The position numbers were made by a program, and so were the translations under genes. 64,000 nt of DNA from NCBI RefSeq assembly GCF_014207095.1, contig NZ_JACHBG010000002.1, forward strand, positions 558,001-622,000, given 5' to 3'. Of this stretch, positions 54,239 through 63,931 are shown piece by piece; position 1 is the first letter of the stretch, and each line of letters opens with the position of its first letter. The notes beneath the pieces were generated by a model that ran no database searches, was not told the origin of the DNA, and was given only the letters and a program-made list of their open reading frames with translations. The stretch is from Martinezella lusitana. Its GTDB lineage: Bacteria; Pseudomonadota; Alphaproteobacteria; Rhizobiales; Rhizobiaceae.

Positions 54239-54294
54239 GAATAGGGGATCGGCAGGGACGAAAAATCGTTTCTGCCCATTGCCGAGATTGCGGC

Positions 54295-54323
54295 TTGCGT
54301 ATCGCGGCATCTCACGCTAACAA
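54295..54323 (+). promoter_or_regulatory. trpL promoter
   Basis: TTGCGT (54295-54300), 17 bases, TAACAA (54318-54323). Transcription 7-8 bases further would start at or beside the trpL ATG, making the leader peptide leaderless, as reported in S. meliloti. Confidence 0.55.
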
Positions 54324-54330
54324 TTCCGCC

Positions 54331-54378
54331 ATGAACATGTCCTTGAACAACATTGCAGTTTGGTGGTGGGCACGCTGA
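54331..54378 (+). CDS. trpL: trp leader peptide
   Basis: A 15-residue frame reading MNMSLNNIAVWWWAR then TGA, with three consecutive Trp codons (54361-54369). It is closely like peTrpL of S. meliloti, which also ends in WWWAR. Ribosome stalling at the Trp codons controls the downstream attenuator. There is no ribosome binding site upstream, which fits leaderless translation. Confidence 0.88.
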   Translation: MNMSLNNIAVWWWAR

Positions 54379-54446
54379 GGCGGCCTCGACCAATCGTGTT
54401 CAAAGACGACGAGTGAGCCGCCCGAGATTTCGAGGCGGCTTTTTTG
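54379..54446 (+). terminator. trp transcription attenuator
   Basis: Terminator: AGCCGCC (54416-54422) with GGCGGCT (54434-54440), then a T-run to 54445. Antiterminator: GGCGGC (54379-54384), right after the leader stop, can pair with the same GCCGCC (54417-54422). The two structures exclude each other, as required for Trp attenuation. Confidence 0.85.
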
Positions 54447-54493
54447 TTATATTGGCCGCCTGTCATCCGGGCCCGACAACGGAGTGAGGAACA

Positions 54494-56683
54494 ATGGTAA
54501 CGATCCTTCGGGATGATGGTGCGGAAATCTACGAGACGAAAGGCGGCATTACCGTCACCCGGCAGCGCCGGCCGACGCCTTATGCGGACGCCGTATCGTC
54601 CTACATCGACAAGCTCGATGAGCGCCGCGGCGCCGTCTTCTCCTCCAACTACGAATATCCCGGCCGCTATACGCGCTGGGATACAGCCGTCGTCGATCCG
54701 CCGCTCGGCCTGTCCTGCAATGGACGCAATGTCTGGATCGAAGCCTATAACGAGCGCGGCGAGATTATCCTCGGCTTCATCGCGGAGAAGCTGAAGACGG
54801 TTTCAGAGGTGGTTCTCGGTGCTTCGTCGCCGCGCCGGCTGGATCTGACGGTAAAGACGCCGGATCGTGTCTTCACCGAGGAAGAGCGCTCGAAGATGCC
54901 GACGGTCTTCACCGTCCTGCGCGCAGTGACGGAGCTATTCTATTCACAGGCCGACGCCAGCATCGGCTTCTACGGCGCCTTCGGCTACGATCTGGCATTC
55001 CAGTTCGACGCGATCAACCTCAAGCTCGAACGCCCCGGCGACCAGCGCGACATGGTGCTCTACCTGCCAGATGAAATTCTGGTGGTCGACAACTATTCCG
55101 CCAAGGCCTGGATCGACCGTTATGACTTTGCCAAGGACGGTCAATCGACCGAAGGCAAGTCTGGCGAGATTGCGCCTGAGCCCTTCCATCACACCGACAC
55201 CATCCCGCCGAAGAGCGACCATCGCCCGGGCGAATATGCCGAGCTGGTGGTCAAGGCGAAGGAGAGCTTCCGAAAGGGCGATCTTTTCGAAGTCGTGCCT
55301 GGCCAGAAGTTCATGGAACGCTGCGACAGCAAACCATCAGACATTTCCAAGCGCCTGAAGGCGATCAACCCGTCGCCCTATTCCTTCTTCATCAATCTCG
55401 GCAATCAGGAATATCTGATCGGTGCATCGCCCGAGATGTTCGTGCGCGTCTCCGGTCGCCGCATCGAGACCTGCCCGATCTCGGGCACGATCAAGCGCGG
55501 CGACGACCCGATCGCCGATAGCGAGCAGATCCTGAAGCTCCTGAACTCCAAGAAGGACGAATCCGAGCTCACCATGTGCTCCGACGTCGATCGTAACGAC
55601 AAGAGCCGGGTCTGCGAGCCGGGTTCGGTCAAGGTCATCGGCCGCCGTCAGATCGAGATGTATTCGCGCCTGATCCATACGGTCGACCATATCGAAGGCC
55701 GTCTGCGCGACGACATGGACGCCTTCGATGGTTTCCTCAGCCATGCCTGGGCCGTCACTGTCACAGGCGCACCGAAGCTCTGGGCCATGCGCTTCATCGA
55801 GAGCCATGAGAAGAGCCCGCGCGCATGGTATGGTGGCGCGATCGGCATGGTCGGCTTCAACGGCGACATGAACACCGGTCTGACGCTGCGCACCGTCCGC
55901 ATCAAGGACGGCATTGCAGAGGTACGGGCGGGCGCGACGCTGCTGAACGACTCGATCCCCGAGGAAGAAGAAGCCGAAACCGAACTGAAGGCCTCCGCCA
56001 TGCTTTCCGCCATTCGTGATGCCAAGACCGGCAATTCCGGCAAACAGCAACGTGACGTCGCTTCCGTCGGCAAGGGCGTGAAGATCCTGCTCGTCGACCA
56101 TGAAGACAGCTTCGTCCATACGCTTGCCAACTACTTCCGCCAGACGGGCGCAACGGTTTCGACCGTGCGTACGCCGGTGCCGGAAGAAGTTTTCGACCGG
56201 CTCGATCCGGATCTGCTCGTGCTGTCGCCAGGCCCCGGCAATCCGAAGGATTTCGATTGCAAGGCGACGATCAAGAAGGCGAGGGCGCGCAACCTGCCGA
56301 TTTTCGGCGTCTGCCTGGGCTTGCAGGCGATCGCCGAGGCCTATGGCGGCGAGCTGCGCCATCTGGCGATCCCGATGCATGGCAAGCCCTCGCGCATCCG
56401 CGTGCTGGAGCCAGGTCTTGTCTTCTCCGGACTCGGCCGCGAAGTGACGGTTGGCCGCTATCATTCGATCTTTGCCGATCCCTCGAGCCTACCGCCGGAG
56501 TTCACCATCACTGCCGAAAGCGAGGATGGTACGATCATGGGTATCGAGCATGTGAAGGAGCCGATCGCGGCCGTACAGTTCCACCCGGAATCAATCATGA
56601 CGCTCGGCGGCGACGCCGGTATGCGGATGATCGAGAATGTTGTCGCCCATCTGGCGCGGCGGGCGAAAACGAAAGCGGCCTGA
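54494..56683 (+). CDS. trpE(G): anthranilate synthase, fused TrpE-TrpG
   Basis: A 729-residue fusion that makes anthranilate from chorismate and glutamine, the first step to tryptophan. The TrpE part (about 1-510) has the chorismate-binding block with [21 protein letters not shown] and [11 protein letters not shown]. The TrpG amidotransferase part starts near 540 ([18 protein letters not shown]), with nucleophile Cys607 (GVCLGLQ) and the His697/Glu699 pair (HPES). This fusion is typical of rhizobia. Expression is under the trpL attenuator; a strong terminator follows. Confidence 0.97.
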   Translation: MVTILRDDGAEIYETKGGITVTRQRRPTPYADAVSSYIDKLDERRGAVFSSNYEYPGRYTRWDTAVVDPPLGLSCNGRNVWIEAYNERGEIILGFIAEKLKTVSEVVLGASSPRRLDLTVKTPDRVFTEEERSKMPTVFTVLRAVTELFYSQADASIGFYGAFGYDLAFQFDAINLKLERPGDQRDMVLYLPDEILVVDNYSAKAWIDRYDFAKDGQSTEGKSGEIAPEPFHHTDTIPPKSDHRPGEYAELVVKAKESFRKGDLFEVVPGQKFMERCDSKPSDISKRLKAINPSPYSFFINLGNQEYLIGASPEMFVRVSGRRIETCPISGTIKRGDDPIADSEQILKLLNSKKDESELTMCSDVDRNDKSRVCEPGSVKVIGRRQIEMYSRLIHTVDHIEGRLRDDMDAFDGFLSHAWAVTVTGAPKLWAMRFIESHEKSPRAWYGGAIGMVGFNGDMNTGLTLRTVRIKDGIAEVRAGATLLNDSIPEEEEAETELKASAMLSAIRDAKTGNSGKQQRDVASVGKGVKILLVDHEDSFVHTLANYFRQTGATVSTVRTPVPEEVFDRLDPDLLVLSPGPGNPKDFDCKATIKKARARNLPIFGVCLGLQAIAEAYGGELRHLAIPMHGKPSRIRVLEPGLVFSGLGREVTVGRYHSIFADPSSLPPEFTITAESEDGTIMGIEHVKEPIAAVQFHPESIMTLGGDAGMRMIENVVAHLARRAKTKAA

Positions 56684-56711
56684 GCCGAGAGCTCATAGCC
56701 ATGAAAGTTGA

Positions 56712-56755
56712 TACCCCCATGCACTCGGAAAAAGTGCAATGGGGGTATTTTTCTG
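56712..56755 (+). terminator. terminator of trpE(G)
   Basis: ACCCCCATGCACT pairs with AGTGCAATGGGGGT around a short loop (one bulged A), followed by ATTTTT. Because of it, an in-frame ATG at 56739 inside its second arm is unlikely to start the next gene. Confidence 0.8.
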
Positions 56756-56813
56756 CCTTGAAACAGCCAATAAACCGCTAAAGAGATTGATTGTTGGCGG
56801 GGGCTTTCGGTCA

Positions 56814-57524
56814 GTGATTTCAAGGATATTCAGGGGCGTTTTTTTCGCCGTATTTGCCCTCGCGCTTCTCGTCGGCCTCGGCATTGTCGTGCCTCGGCCG
56901 CTCTGGCATGCCGCACCGGTTGGAAAAGCCGAGCGCTCGCAACAAATCCTCATGCTCAGCAACCCTATCCATACGGATATTGCCATTCCCGTCGATGGCG
57001 ATCTTCTCGCCCGTTTCGCCTTCCTGCGAACGTCCGGGCTCGATCTCGACAATCCGAACCTGCGTTATATCGTCTTCGGCTGGGGCGGCCGGAGTTTCTA
57101 CATCGAGACGCGAACATGGGCCGATCTGAAGGCTGGTCCCGTGTTGAAGAGCTTTGCTCTGGATCGTTCGGTCATGCATGTGGAGCTGGCGGGCGCTATC
57201 CCCCCGAGTGCGCCAGGTGTGGCGACGATCAGCCTCGATGCCGAGGGGCTGGAGCGGCTCAAGCAGTTCGTTCTTGGCAGCTTCGAGCAAACGAACGGCC
57301 AGCCGAGTGCGTTGATCGGCAGCAATTATGGTGAGAACGATGCGTTCTTCGAGGCACGGGGATATTTCAACGCGTTCATGGGATGCAATACCTGGACTGC
57401 GGCCGCGCTGAGGCAAGCAGGATTGACCTCCGGTCTCTGGACGTCGTTGCCTTTCCTGCTGCACTGGTCGCTTGAGCTGCATAACGAGGATGAGCGTTTC
57501 GCTGCAAGCCACGCTTTGCCTTAG
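56814..57524 (+). CDS. TIGR02117/DUF2459 family protein
   Basis: A 236-residue protein from a GTG at 56814. One membrane anchor (about 5-26) and an extracytoplasmic domain follow. NPIHTDIAIPVDGDLLARF and YIVFGWGGRSFYIETRTWADL are TIGR02117 hallmarks, and GCNTWTAAALRQAGL near the end holds a conserved Cys. The fold resembles NlpC/P60-like proteins, but no activity is proven. The start is uncertain: an ATG at 56739 lies inside the trpE(G) terminator, and TTG at 56787 is another choice. Confidence 0.8.
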   Translation: MISRIFRGVFFAVFALALLVGLGIVVPRPLWHAAPVGKAERSQQILMLSNPIHTDIAIPVDGDLLARFAFLRTSGLDLDNPNLRYIVFGWGGRSFYIETRTWADLKAGPVLKSFALDRSVMHVELAGAIPPSAPGVATISLDAEGLERLKQFVLGSFEQTNGQPSALIGSNYGENDAFFEARGYFNAFMGCNTWTAAALRQAGLTSGLWTSLPFLLHWSLELHNEDERFAASHALP

Positions 57525-57641
57525 CTTTGTTTGACTTATGGCTGGCCGTAAATTACGCTTTGAGCGTTCCTGTGGGGCACATCGGCATTGGGCCGAAAGG
57601 GCTAGGCCCGCCCGCTGATATCACTCAGCAGGAGTCCGTCC

Positions 57642-58277
57642 ATGCCCACTCTTGATACCTATCGCAAGCAAGCCAAGCTGCTGATGCGCTGGCACCGTGA
57701 TCGTGACTATTCCATCGGCGGAAGAGTTCGCGTGCTCGACCGTTTCGGCGCAATGACGGATCGTGAGATCCTGGCGATGAAGTTCCCTTTGGCGCTGGCG
57801 CAAGAGATCGTTGCCGTCGAAGCAGGCCACAGAAATTGGGCCGAGTTGAAGGCCGTTGCCGCGGATGCGCCGAAGACGCCGGCCGCTTCACCCGAACCGC
57901 CGGTTTTCAAGAGCGTCATACCGATCCTTTTCGTGCGGGATGTGACGGCCAGCGCGGCCTTCTTCAGGGACAAGCTGGGCTTTGCAGCGGAATTTCTGCA
58001 TGGGTCACCGCCGTTCTATGGTGCGGTGTCGCGCGACGGTATTTGGATCCACTTGCGGCTCGTCTATGAGCCCTATTTTGCTGCCGCGGCGGCAAAGGAG
58101 GGGTCGCTCATTCTCGCCTCTATCGAAGTTTCGAATGTTCAGGGATTGTTCGAGGAGTTCAAGGCGCGGGGTGTCGAGTTCGCGCAACCGCTCGCCAAGC
58201 AAGCATGGGGCGGCACCGATTTTCATGTGCGCGACCCGGATGGCAATGTGATCTCGTTTGTTACGTTTAGATCGTAA
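57642..58277 (+). CDS. VOC-superfamily (glyoxalase/bleomycin-resistance-like) protein
   Basis: A 211-residue protein. The N-terminal 80 residues form a helical region (DTYRKQAKLLMRWHRDRDYSI) found in front of some VOC proteins. The VOC domain (about 88-211) has ILFVRDVTASAAFFRDKLGF, the metal-site His near HLRLVYEP, and DFHVRDPDGNVISFV. The C-terminal part is closest to bleomycin-resistance-protein-like dioxygenase folds; no substrate can be named. AGGAGT lies before the ATG. Confidence 0.85.
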   Translation: MPTLDTYRKQAKLLMRWHRDRDYSIGGRVRVLDRFGAMTDREILAMKFPLALAQEIVAVEAGHRNWAELKAVAADAPKTPAASPEPPVFKSVIPILFVRDVTASAAFFRDKLGFAAEFLHGSPPFYGAVSRDGIWIHLRLVYEPYFAAAAAKEGSLILASIEVSNVQGLFEEFKARGVEFAQPLAKQAWGGTDFHVRDPDGNVISFVTFRS

Positions 58278-58315
58278 CGCTTTGATCTGTCGAGGGTTGC
58301 CGCAGAGTGCGGCTC

Positions 58316-59083
<768 letters not shown>

Positions 59084-59229
59084 TTATGGTACGGTGGTCG
59101 TTGCTGTCCGTTCTCGCACATCGGGCTGAGGCGCAGCTGAGTGTCGGATTGCAAACGGCATTTGGACTGCGGCTTTTGTTGGGCCGGCACGTAGAGGCGG
59201 CCCAAAATGCGTCGCGATCTCTCAGATAC

Positions 59230-59304
59230 GCTTTCCACGCCTTAGGTTTTCGATTTCGTGCATGTCGTTGTCGCAAAACCGCTGCGCACCTTCACGCGAC
59301 ATGC
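59230..59304. repeat. RIME-like palindromic repeat, second subtype
   Basis: GCATGTCG (59260-59267) and CGACATGC (59297-59304) form perfect arms. The core catgtcgttgtcgcaaaacc is shared with the map/padR repeat at 12691-12711. Confidence 0.75.
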
Positions 59305-59370
59305 TTTAGTCGCCTTGAAGGTGCCACAAGGGCGATCCATGTGGGGGCCGAATAAATATTCATGTGGAGC

Positions 59371-59398
59371 CGGAGGGCAGGGAAGCCCGTGGAATCCG
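59371..59398 (+). other. bulged hairpin in the queF leader
   Basis: CGGA-GGGC (59371-59378), loop, GCCC (59385-59388), a six-base bulge, TCCG (59395-59398). It ends 25 bases before the queF start. A preQ1- or B12-linked control is possible, but neither known motif is clear. Confidence 0.3.
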
Positions 59399-59423
59399 CC
59401 TCGAATGATCAAGGAGACCTGAG

Positions 59424-59888
59424 ATGCCAACAACCGATGTGTCCGGCCTGTCGATGCTCGGCAACCAGACGGAAACGGCTGCCAACCCCGAATCCGCCGT
59501 TCTGGAAAAGGTGCCATCCGGCCATGCCGGCACGGACTATGTCGTGCGCTTCACCGCGCCGGAATTCACCTCGCTGTGTCCGATGACGGGACAGCCGGAT
59601 TTCGCCCATATCGTCATCGACTATGTGCCGAACGAATGGCTGGTGGAATCGAAGTCGCTGAAGCTCTTCCTGCACTCTTTCCGCAATCACGGCGCATTTC
59701 ACGAGGATTGCTCGATTTACATTGCCAAGCGGCTGGTGGAGCTGCTGGAGCCGAAATGGCTGCGGATCGGTGCCTACTGGTATCCGCGCGGCGGTATTCC
59801 GATCGACGTCTTCTGGCAGACCGGCACGCCGCCGGAAGGTGTCTGGTTGCCGGATCAGGGCGTTCAACCCTATCGCGGCCGAGGTTGA
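59424..59888 (+). CDS. queF: NADPH-dependent 7-cyano-7-deazaguanine reductase
   Basis: A 154-residue short-type QueF that reduces preQ0 to preQ1 for queuosine tRNA modification. It has catalytic Cys52 ([10 protein letters not shown]) and Asp59, the QueF NADPH block [21 protein letters not shown], and the ending [16 protein letters not shown] is close to the ATG. It is a single gene with a strong bidirectional terminator behind. Confidence 0.96.
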   Translation: MPTTDVSGLSMLGNQTETAANPESAVLEKVPSGHAGTDYVVRFTAPEFTSLCPMTGQPDFAHIVIDYVPNEWLVESKSLKLFLHSFRNHGAFHEDCSIYIAKRLVELLEPKWLRIGAYWYPRGGIPIDVFWQTGTPPEGVWLPDQGVQPYRGRG

Positions 59889-59894
59889 ATGAAA

Positions 59895-59924
59895 AAGCCG
59901 CCATCCGGGGATGGCGGCTTTTTT
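59895..59924. terminator. bidirectional terminator between queF and the DUF2076 gene
   Basis: AAGCCGCCAT (59895-59904) with ATGGCGGCTT (59911-59920), T-run on the + strand and AAAAA on the other side, serving both convergent genes. Confidence 0.85.
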
Positions 59925-59944
59925 AGGCTGGCACCGGCTTCGGC

Positions 59945-60772
59945 TCAGGCAAATGAGCTGTCGTCGTCGCTGTTGTCGAAGGAATCGTCATCGGCGTCGT
60001 CCAGAGCGTCCTGAGCAGCATCCTGGGCGTAATCGGCCGCGCTCTGATCATTCTGATCGCTATTGCCGTCATTACCGAAATAGTTGTTGTTGATGACGGT
60101 TTCCTGCACCGGCTGTTCTGCCGCGTTTGCTGCCGTGGCTCCGAAGAGGCCGCTGCCGGCGTTGCCGCCGAAGAGACCGCTGCCTGTGCCGCCGGTATGC
60201 GGGCTGAAGAGGCTGGAGAGCGATTCCGCCAGCATCACGCCGCCGGCGACACCGGCTGCCGTGCCAAGTGCACCGCGCAGGAAACTGCCGCCCGCTGAAG
60301 GTGCGGCTGCCTGTTGGGTCCAGGGACCGGATGGCTGCGGTTGTGGCTGGCCGCCCCAGGGGCCGGGCTGCTGTTGCTGTGGCGCATTGCGGGCATAATC
60401 GTCATAGAGGCGGCCCTGCTGTTGCGGGCTGGCGGCCTGCGGCGCGGGTGCACGCTGCTGTTGCTGGCCGCCGCCGAAGAGCGAGCCGATGCCACCAAGG
60501 AAACCACCGCTCTGGCCCTGTGGTTGACTGGCGGCAGCGCCCTGCTGCTCGAATTCATGCACGCGCGCCTCAAGCTGCTGGATGCGATCGGCAGCAGCCT
60601 TCATGCCCTGTTCCTGCATGATGACAGCCTGTGCCAGCAAATAAGGTGCATAGGGCTGGTCGCGGACCGACTGGTTGATGAAAGCTTCCGCATCGGCATC
60701 GCGCTGGGCACTTCCGGCCGAGCGAACGCGATCGAAGAGAGAGGCGAGCAATTGACGTTCTTCAGGCGACAT
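59945..60772 (-). CDS. DUF2076 domain protein
   Basis: A 275-residue protein. The DUF2076 N-terminus is clear (MSPEERQLLASLFDRVRSA, with helices to about 80). The middle is rich in Gln/Pro/Gly (repeated QQQ and GGFLGG runs), then comes a Gly-rich hydrophobic stretch with a possible membrane-interacting segment (about 165-195), and an acidic Asp/Asn/Ser tail. The family has no known function. AAGGAGG sits just before the ATG at 60772. Low complexity makes the second half hard to interpret. Confidence 0.88.
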   Translation of the reverse strand: MSPEERQLLASLFDRVRSAGSAQRDADAEAFINQSVRDQPYAPYLLAQAVIMQEQGMKAAADRIQQLEARVHEFEQQGAAASQPQGQSGGFLGGIGSLFGGGQQQQRAPAPQAASPQQQGRLYDDYARNAPQQQQPGPWGGQPQPQPSGPWTQQAAAPSAGGSFLRGALGTAAGVAGGVMLAESLSSLFSPHTGGTGSGLFGGNAGSGLFGATAANAAEQPVQETVINNNYFGNDGNSDQNDQSAADYAQDAAQDALDDADDDSFDNSDDDSSFA

Positions 60773-61004
60773 GATGGCCTCCTTGGCGATCTGTTGCTGT
60801 AAATTTCGGGGCGCGATTCTTCTCGCGCTGACCTGACGTAGGATCCAATCTCGGCTTTTCAAAGCCGTTCAAGTTACATTTCGGTAATTCGTAATCGTAA
60901 CACCATGTTGTCAGTCGCTATTCCCGCCTTGTCTTTTTCCAGCATTGTTTTACGCATTGAGTCGCACTATGTGCGGTGAACGACGCATCATGCTGGAGAG
61001 TTGA

Positions 61005-61592
61005 ATGAACGACGAAGACGAACAGGAAGACAAGAAGACCGAGCAGCCTTTGGGCAAGGACGCGGAGGCGAATCTTTTCAAGTCGCGTTCGATCTTCATC
61101 TATGGCGGTATCACACAGGAACTGGCGCAGAAGGTCTGCTCGCAGCTCGTGGCGCTTTCCGCCGCCAGCGATGACGATATCCGCATCTATGTGAATTCGC
61201 CCGGCGGCCACGTCGAATCCGGCGATTCCATTCACGACATGATCAAGTTCATCAAGCCGAAGGTTTGGGTGATCGGCACGGGGTGGGTTGCTTCCGCCGG
61301 TGCGCTGATCTACGTCGCCGCTCCGAAGGAGCGCCGCCTTTGCCTGCCGAATACGCGCTTCCTGTTGCACCAACCGTCCGGTGGCACGCGCGGCATGGCC
61401 TCCGATATCGAGATCCAGGCACGCGAAATCATCAAGATGAACGAGCGCCTGAACAAGATCTTCTCGGAAGCCACCGGTCAGCCAGTCGAGCGCATCGCCA
61501 AGGACACGGATCGTGACTACTGGCTCTCTGCCGAGGAAGCCAAGGCTTACGGTCTGGTCTCGCGCATCGTGACCTCGCAGGCAGACATCTGA
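61005..61592 (+). CDS. clpP: ClpP-family peptidase
   Basis: A 195-residue ClpP-like serine peptidase. The catalytic Ser97 lies in GWVASAGAL, His122 in LLHQPSGG, and the Asp in DTDRD (167-171). The [20 protein letters not shown] region is conserved. Differences from main ClpP: an acidic N-terminus ([10 protein letters not shown]) and Trp residues (88, 94) around the catalytic strand. Rhizobia carry several clpP genes, so this is probably an accessory one. No clpX or clpA is adjacent. Confidence 0.9.
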   Translation: MNDEDEQEDKKTEQPLGKDAEANLFKSRSIFIYGGITQELAQKVCSQLVALSAASDDDIRIYVNSPGGHVESGDSIHDMIKFIKPKVWVIGTGWVASAGALIYVAAPKERRLCLPNTRFLLHQPSGGTRGMASDIEIQAREIIKMNERLNKIFSEATGQPVERIAKDTDRDYWLSAEEAKAYGLVSRIVTSQADI

Positions 61593-61615
61593 TCTAGCGG
61601 ATTTTGCTTACACAT

Positions 61616-61655
61616 AGCGCCCTCGTTTTGCCGGAAGGCAGGCGGGGGCGCTTTT
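61616..61655 (+). terminator. terminator of clpP
   Basis: AGCGCCC (61616-61622) pairs with GGGCGCT (61646-61652), with inner GCC-GGAA-GGC pairing, then TTTT. Confidence 0.75.
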
Positions 61656-61877
61656 CCATTTGGCGCGGACGGAAACGGTCATTGGGGTGAAACATAGTGC
61701 CGGCGGCGGAACGATCCGCCGCCAGCCTTCGCCACTCGAGAGGGTGCAACGTTTCCAGAGGTGGCGAACTTTTAAAGCCGCTATTGCGCCTAAAGAATGC
61801 AAAAGGCGGTTGCCGGTTCGATCCTGCTCGCTGGCGTCAGCCCCGAACGGGACCGCAGCGTCATCGCAGCGCCGATC

Positions 61878-63074
61878 TCACGTATCCACGGAGCGGTATG
61901 AAGCATGGGTCTCCGTTCCTGCTTCACCTTGATCTCGATTGCGGGTGACAACGCCGGCGCAAAAAGGTGCGGCGCAGAACAAGAGGGCGAGCATCCAGAA
62001 AGCACCGGGCAGGCCGACATGATCCGCGACGAAGCCGACACTGGCGGGTCCGATCAGCACGCCGGCATAACCGGTCATGGTGATCGCGGCGATGGCCAGT
62101 CCCGCCGGCATCACCGTCTGTGTTCCTCCCTTGCGGAAGAGTACCGGCACGATGTTGGAGGCGCCGAAGCCGATCAAGAGGAAGCCGCTCATGGCAAGGA
62201 TCGCGATAGGGCTGAGCAACAGCACGACAAAGCCGATCACGGCGACAAGCCCGCCCCATAGCATCATTGCCTTGTCACCGAGCTTTGCCGTGATCCTGTC
62301 TCCGCCGAGACGTCCTATGGTCATGGCGATTGCGAACAGCATGTAGCCGAGGCCGCCGTGGCTCGTATTGACCAGGCCCTGGGTGGTGAGGAGCAGCGCA
62401 CTCCAATCGAGAATGGCGCCTTCGACAAGGAAGGTGATGGCGGCGAGGATGGCAAGCAGCATGACGAAGCTGCGAGGAATGGCAAAGAGCGGTGCATCCT
62501 CGGACGGAACCGTCTTCAGCAGTCTGGGCCAAGCGACGACAATGGCGATTATCATCAGAGCAGCACATAGCACTGTTGCGACGAAGGGGCCGGCGCCGAC
62601 GGATAGCAGCAGCGTGACCAGCAAGGAGCCGATAAAGCCGCCAATGCTGAAAAGCGCGTGAAAGCCGGACATTAGCGGTTGGTCCGAACTCTTCTCGACT
62701 TCGACGGCGTGAATATTCATGGCGACGTCGAGCGATCCGAGAAAGGCACCGAAGGCGGCCAGGGCAATGCCGAGCGTAAACGGCGTGCTGGCTATGGTCA
62801 GGAGCGGCAGAGTGAGCGCCAACCCTAGTCCGCCGGCAATGATGATCGGCTTGCTGCCATAGCGGGCGCTTAACATGCCGGTGGCAAGCATCGCCGCGAC
62901 CGAACCGAGACCCAGGCAAAGCAACAGCATGCCGAGCACGCCGTCGTCGACACCGAGCCGGGCTTTGGCGAAGGGCACGAGAGGAGCCCAGCAGGCGAGA
63001 CTGAAGCCTCCCACCAGGAAGGCCAGTCTTGTTGCCAGCCGGGTTTCCGGCCGGTTCGTTGATTGCGTGGTCAT
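61878..63074 (-). CDS. MFS permease
   Basis: A 398-residue major facilitator with twelve predicted helices. Conserved features include the loop ATGMLSARYGSKP between helices 2 and 3 (motif A position), SGFHALFSIGGFIGSLL, and GHGIPGVLF-like turns in the second half. It resembles YbjJ/fucose-permease-like MFS members, but the substrate is open. It lies 16 bp behind the DeoR-type regulator on the same strand and is very probably its target. Confidence 0.9.
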   Translation of the reverse strand: MTTQSTNRPETRLATRLAFLVGGFSLACWAPLVPFAKARLGVDDGVLGMLLLCLGLGSVAAMLATGMLSARYGSKPIIIAGGLGLALTLPLLTIASTPFTLGIALAAFGAFLGSLDVAMNIHAVEVEKSSDQPLMSGFHALFSIGGFIGSLLVTLLLSVGAGPFVATVLCAALMIIAIVVAWPRLLKTVPSEDAPLFAIPRSFVMLLAILAAITFLVEGAILDWSALLLTTQGLVNTSHGGLGYMLFAIAMTIGRLGGDRITAKLGDKAMMLWGGLVAVIGFVVLLLSPIAILAMSGFLLIGFGASNIVPVLFRKGGTQTVMPAGLAIAAITMTGYAGVLIGPASVGFVADHVGLPGAFWMLALLFCAAPFCAGVVTRNRDQGEAGTETHASYRSVDT

Positions 63075-63090
63075 TGCTTGTCCTTCGAAA

Positions 63091-63876
63091 TCAGGAGGAT
63101 GACGTCACGTCTCGCGGCTTCACGAGCGAGAAACCGGCGCCGATCGCCGCCCTCTCGTCATCGTCAGGCAGGTCGTCCTCGACAATAAGCCAATCAATGT
63201 TGGCAGCGCCGCCGATGCGGTGCGGCGCGCGTTCGTGGAATTTTTCAGATGTGATCAGCCCAATCCGCGACGCGCTTCTCTCCAGCAGCATCCGCTTGAA
63301 GATTGCGTCCGCATGTTCGTACACGCTGATGCCGGTTCTTGCCGAAATGGCGCAGACGCCGAGGAAGCAGCGGTCGATGTTCAAAGCGGCGATTGCGGCA
63401 ACGGCTGAGGCGTCGACGCATCCGCCCACGACAGGATTGACCGCACCACCGATAACAACGAGGGGGATATCGCCGCGCTTCATGATGGCGCTGGCGATCT
63501 CGACGGAATTGGTGGCAACTGTCACGTCGAGGCTCTTCGGCAGCAGCTCCACCATTTCAAGGTTGGTGCTGCTGCTATCGAGGAATACGAACTCCCCGCG
63601 CTCGATCATCGTCACAGCCGCCTGTGCCAATATCCTCTTTCGAGCGGATGCCTTGCCGATCCGGGCTGAGATGGGTTGCGAAGGCGTGAAAAGCGGAAGT
63701 GCGCCGCCATAGACACGCCGGCATTTGCCCTCTGCCGCAAGCGCTCGCAGATCCCTGCGCACGGCGTCTTCGGAGACGTCGAACTCGGCTGCGAGCGAGG
63801 TAGCCACCACCTGCCGTCCCTCGGCAAGGCGGGCCTCTATGATGTCGCGTCGGGACAGTGGAAGTGAAGTGCTCAT
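63091..63876 (-). CDS. DeoR/GlpR-family transcriptional regulator
   Basis: A 261-residue repressor. An N-terminal winged HTH (RRDIIEARLAEGRQVVATSLAAEFDVSEDAVRRDLRALA) leads to a phosphosugar-binding domain (FLDSSSTNLEMV, TVATNSVEIA, GCVDASAVAAI). It should respond to a sugar phosphate. Start ATG at 63876 gives the DeoR N-terminus. It forms an operon with the MFS gene. A palindrome with three GTGCAT-type half sites sits just upstream. Confidence 0.92.
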   Translation of the reverse strand: MSTSLPLSRRDIIEARLAEGRQVVATSLAAEFDVSEDAVRRDLRALAAEGKCRRVYGGALPLFTPSQPISARIGKASARKRILAQAAVTMIERGEFVFLDSSSTNLEMVELLPKSLDVTVATNSVEIASAIMKRGDIPLVVIGGAVNPVVGGCVDASAVAAIAALNIDRCFLGVCAISARTGISVYEHADAIFKRMLLERSASRIGLITSEKFHERAPHRIGGAANIDWLIVEDDLPDDDERAAIGAGFSLVKPRDVTSSS

Positions 63877-63887
63877 GAATTTGCAAT

Positions 63888-63931
63888 ATCGTGCATGAAC
63901 AAGAGAGTCAATATGCACGTTTATGCACGAT
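63888..63931. promoter_or_regulatory. candidate DeoR-type operator
   Basis: ATCGTGCAT (63888-63896) and ATGCACGAT (63923-63931) form a perfect inverted repeat with a further ATGCAC at 63913-63918. It lies 12-55 bp upstream of the regulator start, consistent with autoregulation. Confidence 0.5.

Larger units (their letters stand above)
54331..54446 (+). ncRNA. trpL attenuator RNA (rnTrpL-like)
   Basis: When the attenuator terminates, it leaves a short RNA of about 115 nt from the promoter to the T-run. In S. meliloti the equivalent rnTrpL acts in trans as a small RNA. Presence here is inferred from the conserved leader and terminator; base pairing to other mRNAs was not tested. Confidence 0.55.

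Noticed and set aside
56739..56813. ATG at 56739 as start of the TIGR02117 protein
   Set aside because: It lies in the second arm of the trpE(G) terminator; the downstream GTG gives a better-shaped membrane anchor.
61793..61850. A GGTTCGATCC stretch like a tRNA T-arm behind clpP, suggesting a tRNA or an attachment-site remnant
   Set aside because: Only about three base pairs of a T-stem form; no acceptor, D-arm or anticodon arm can be drawn, and no integrase lies nearby.
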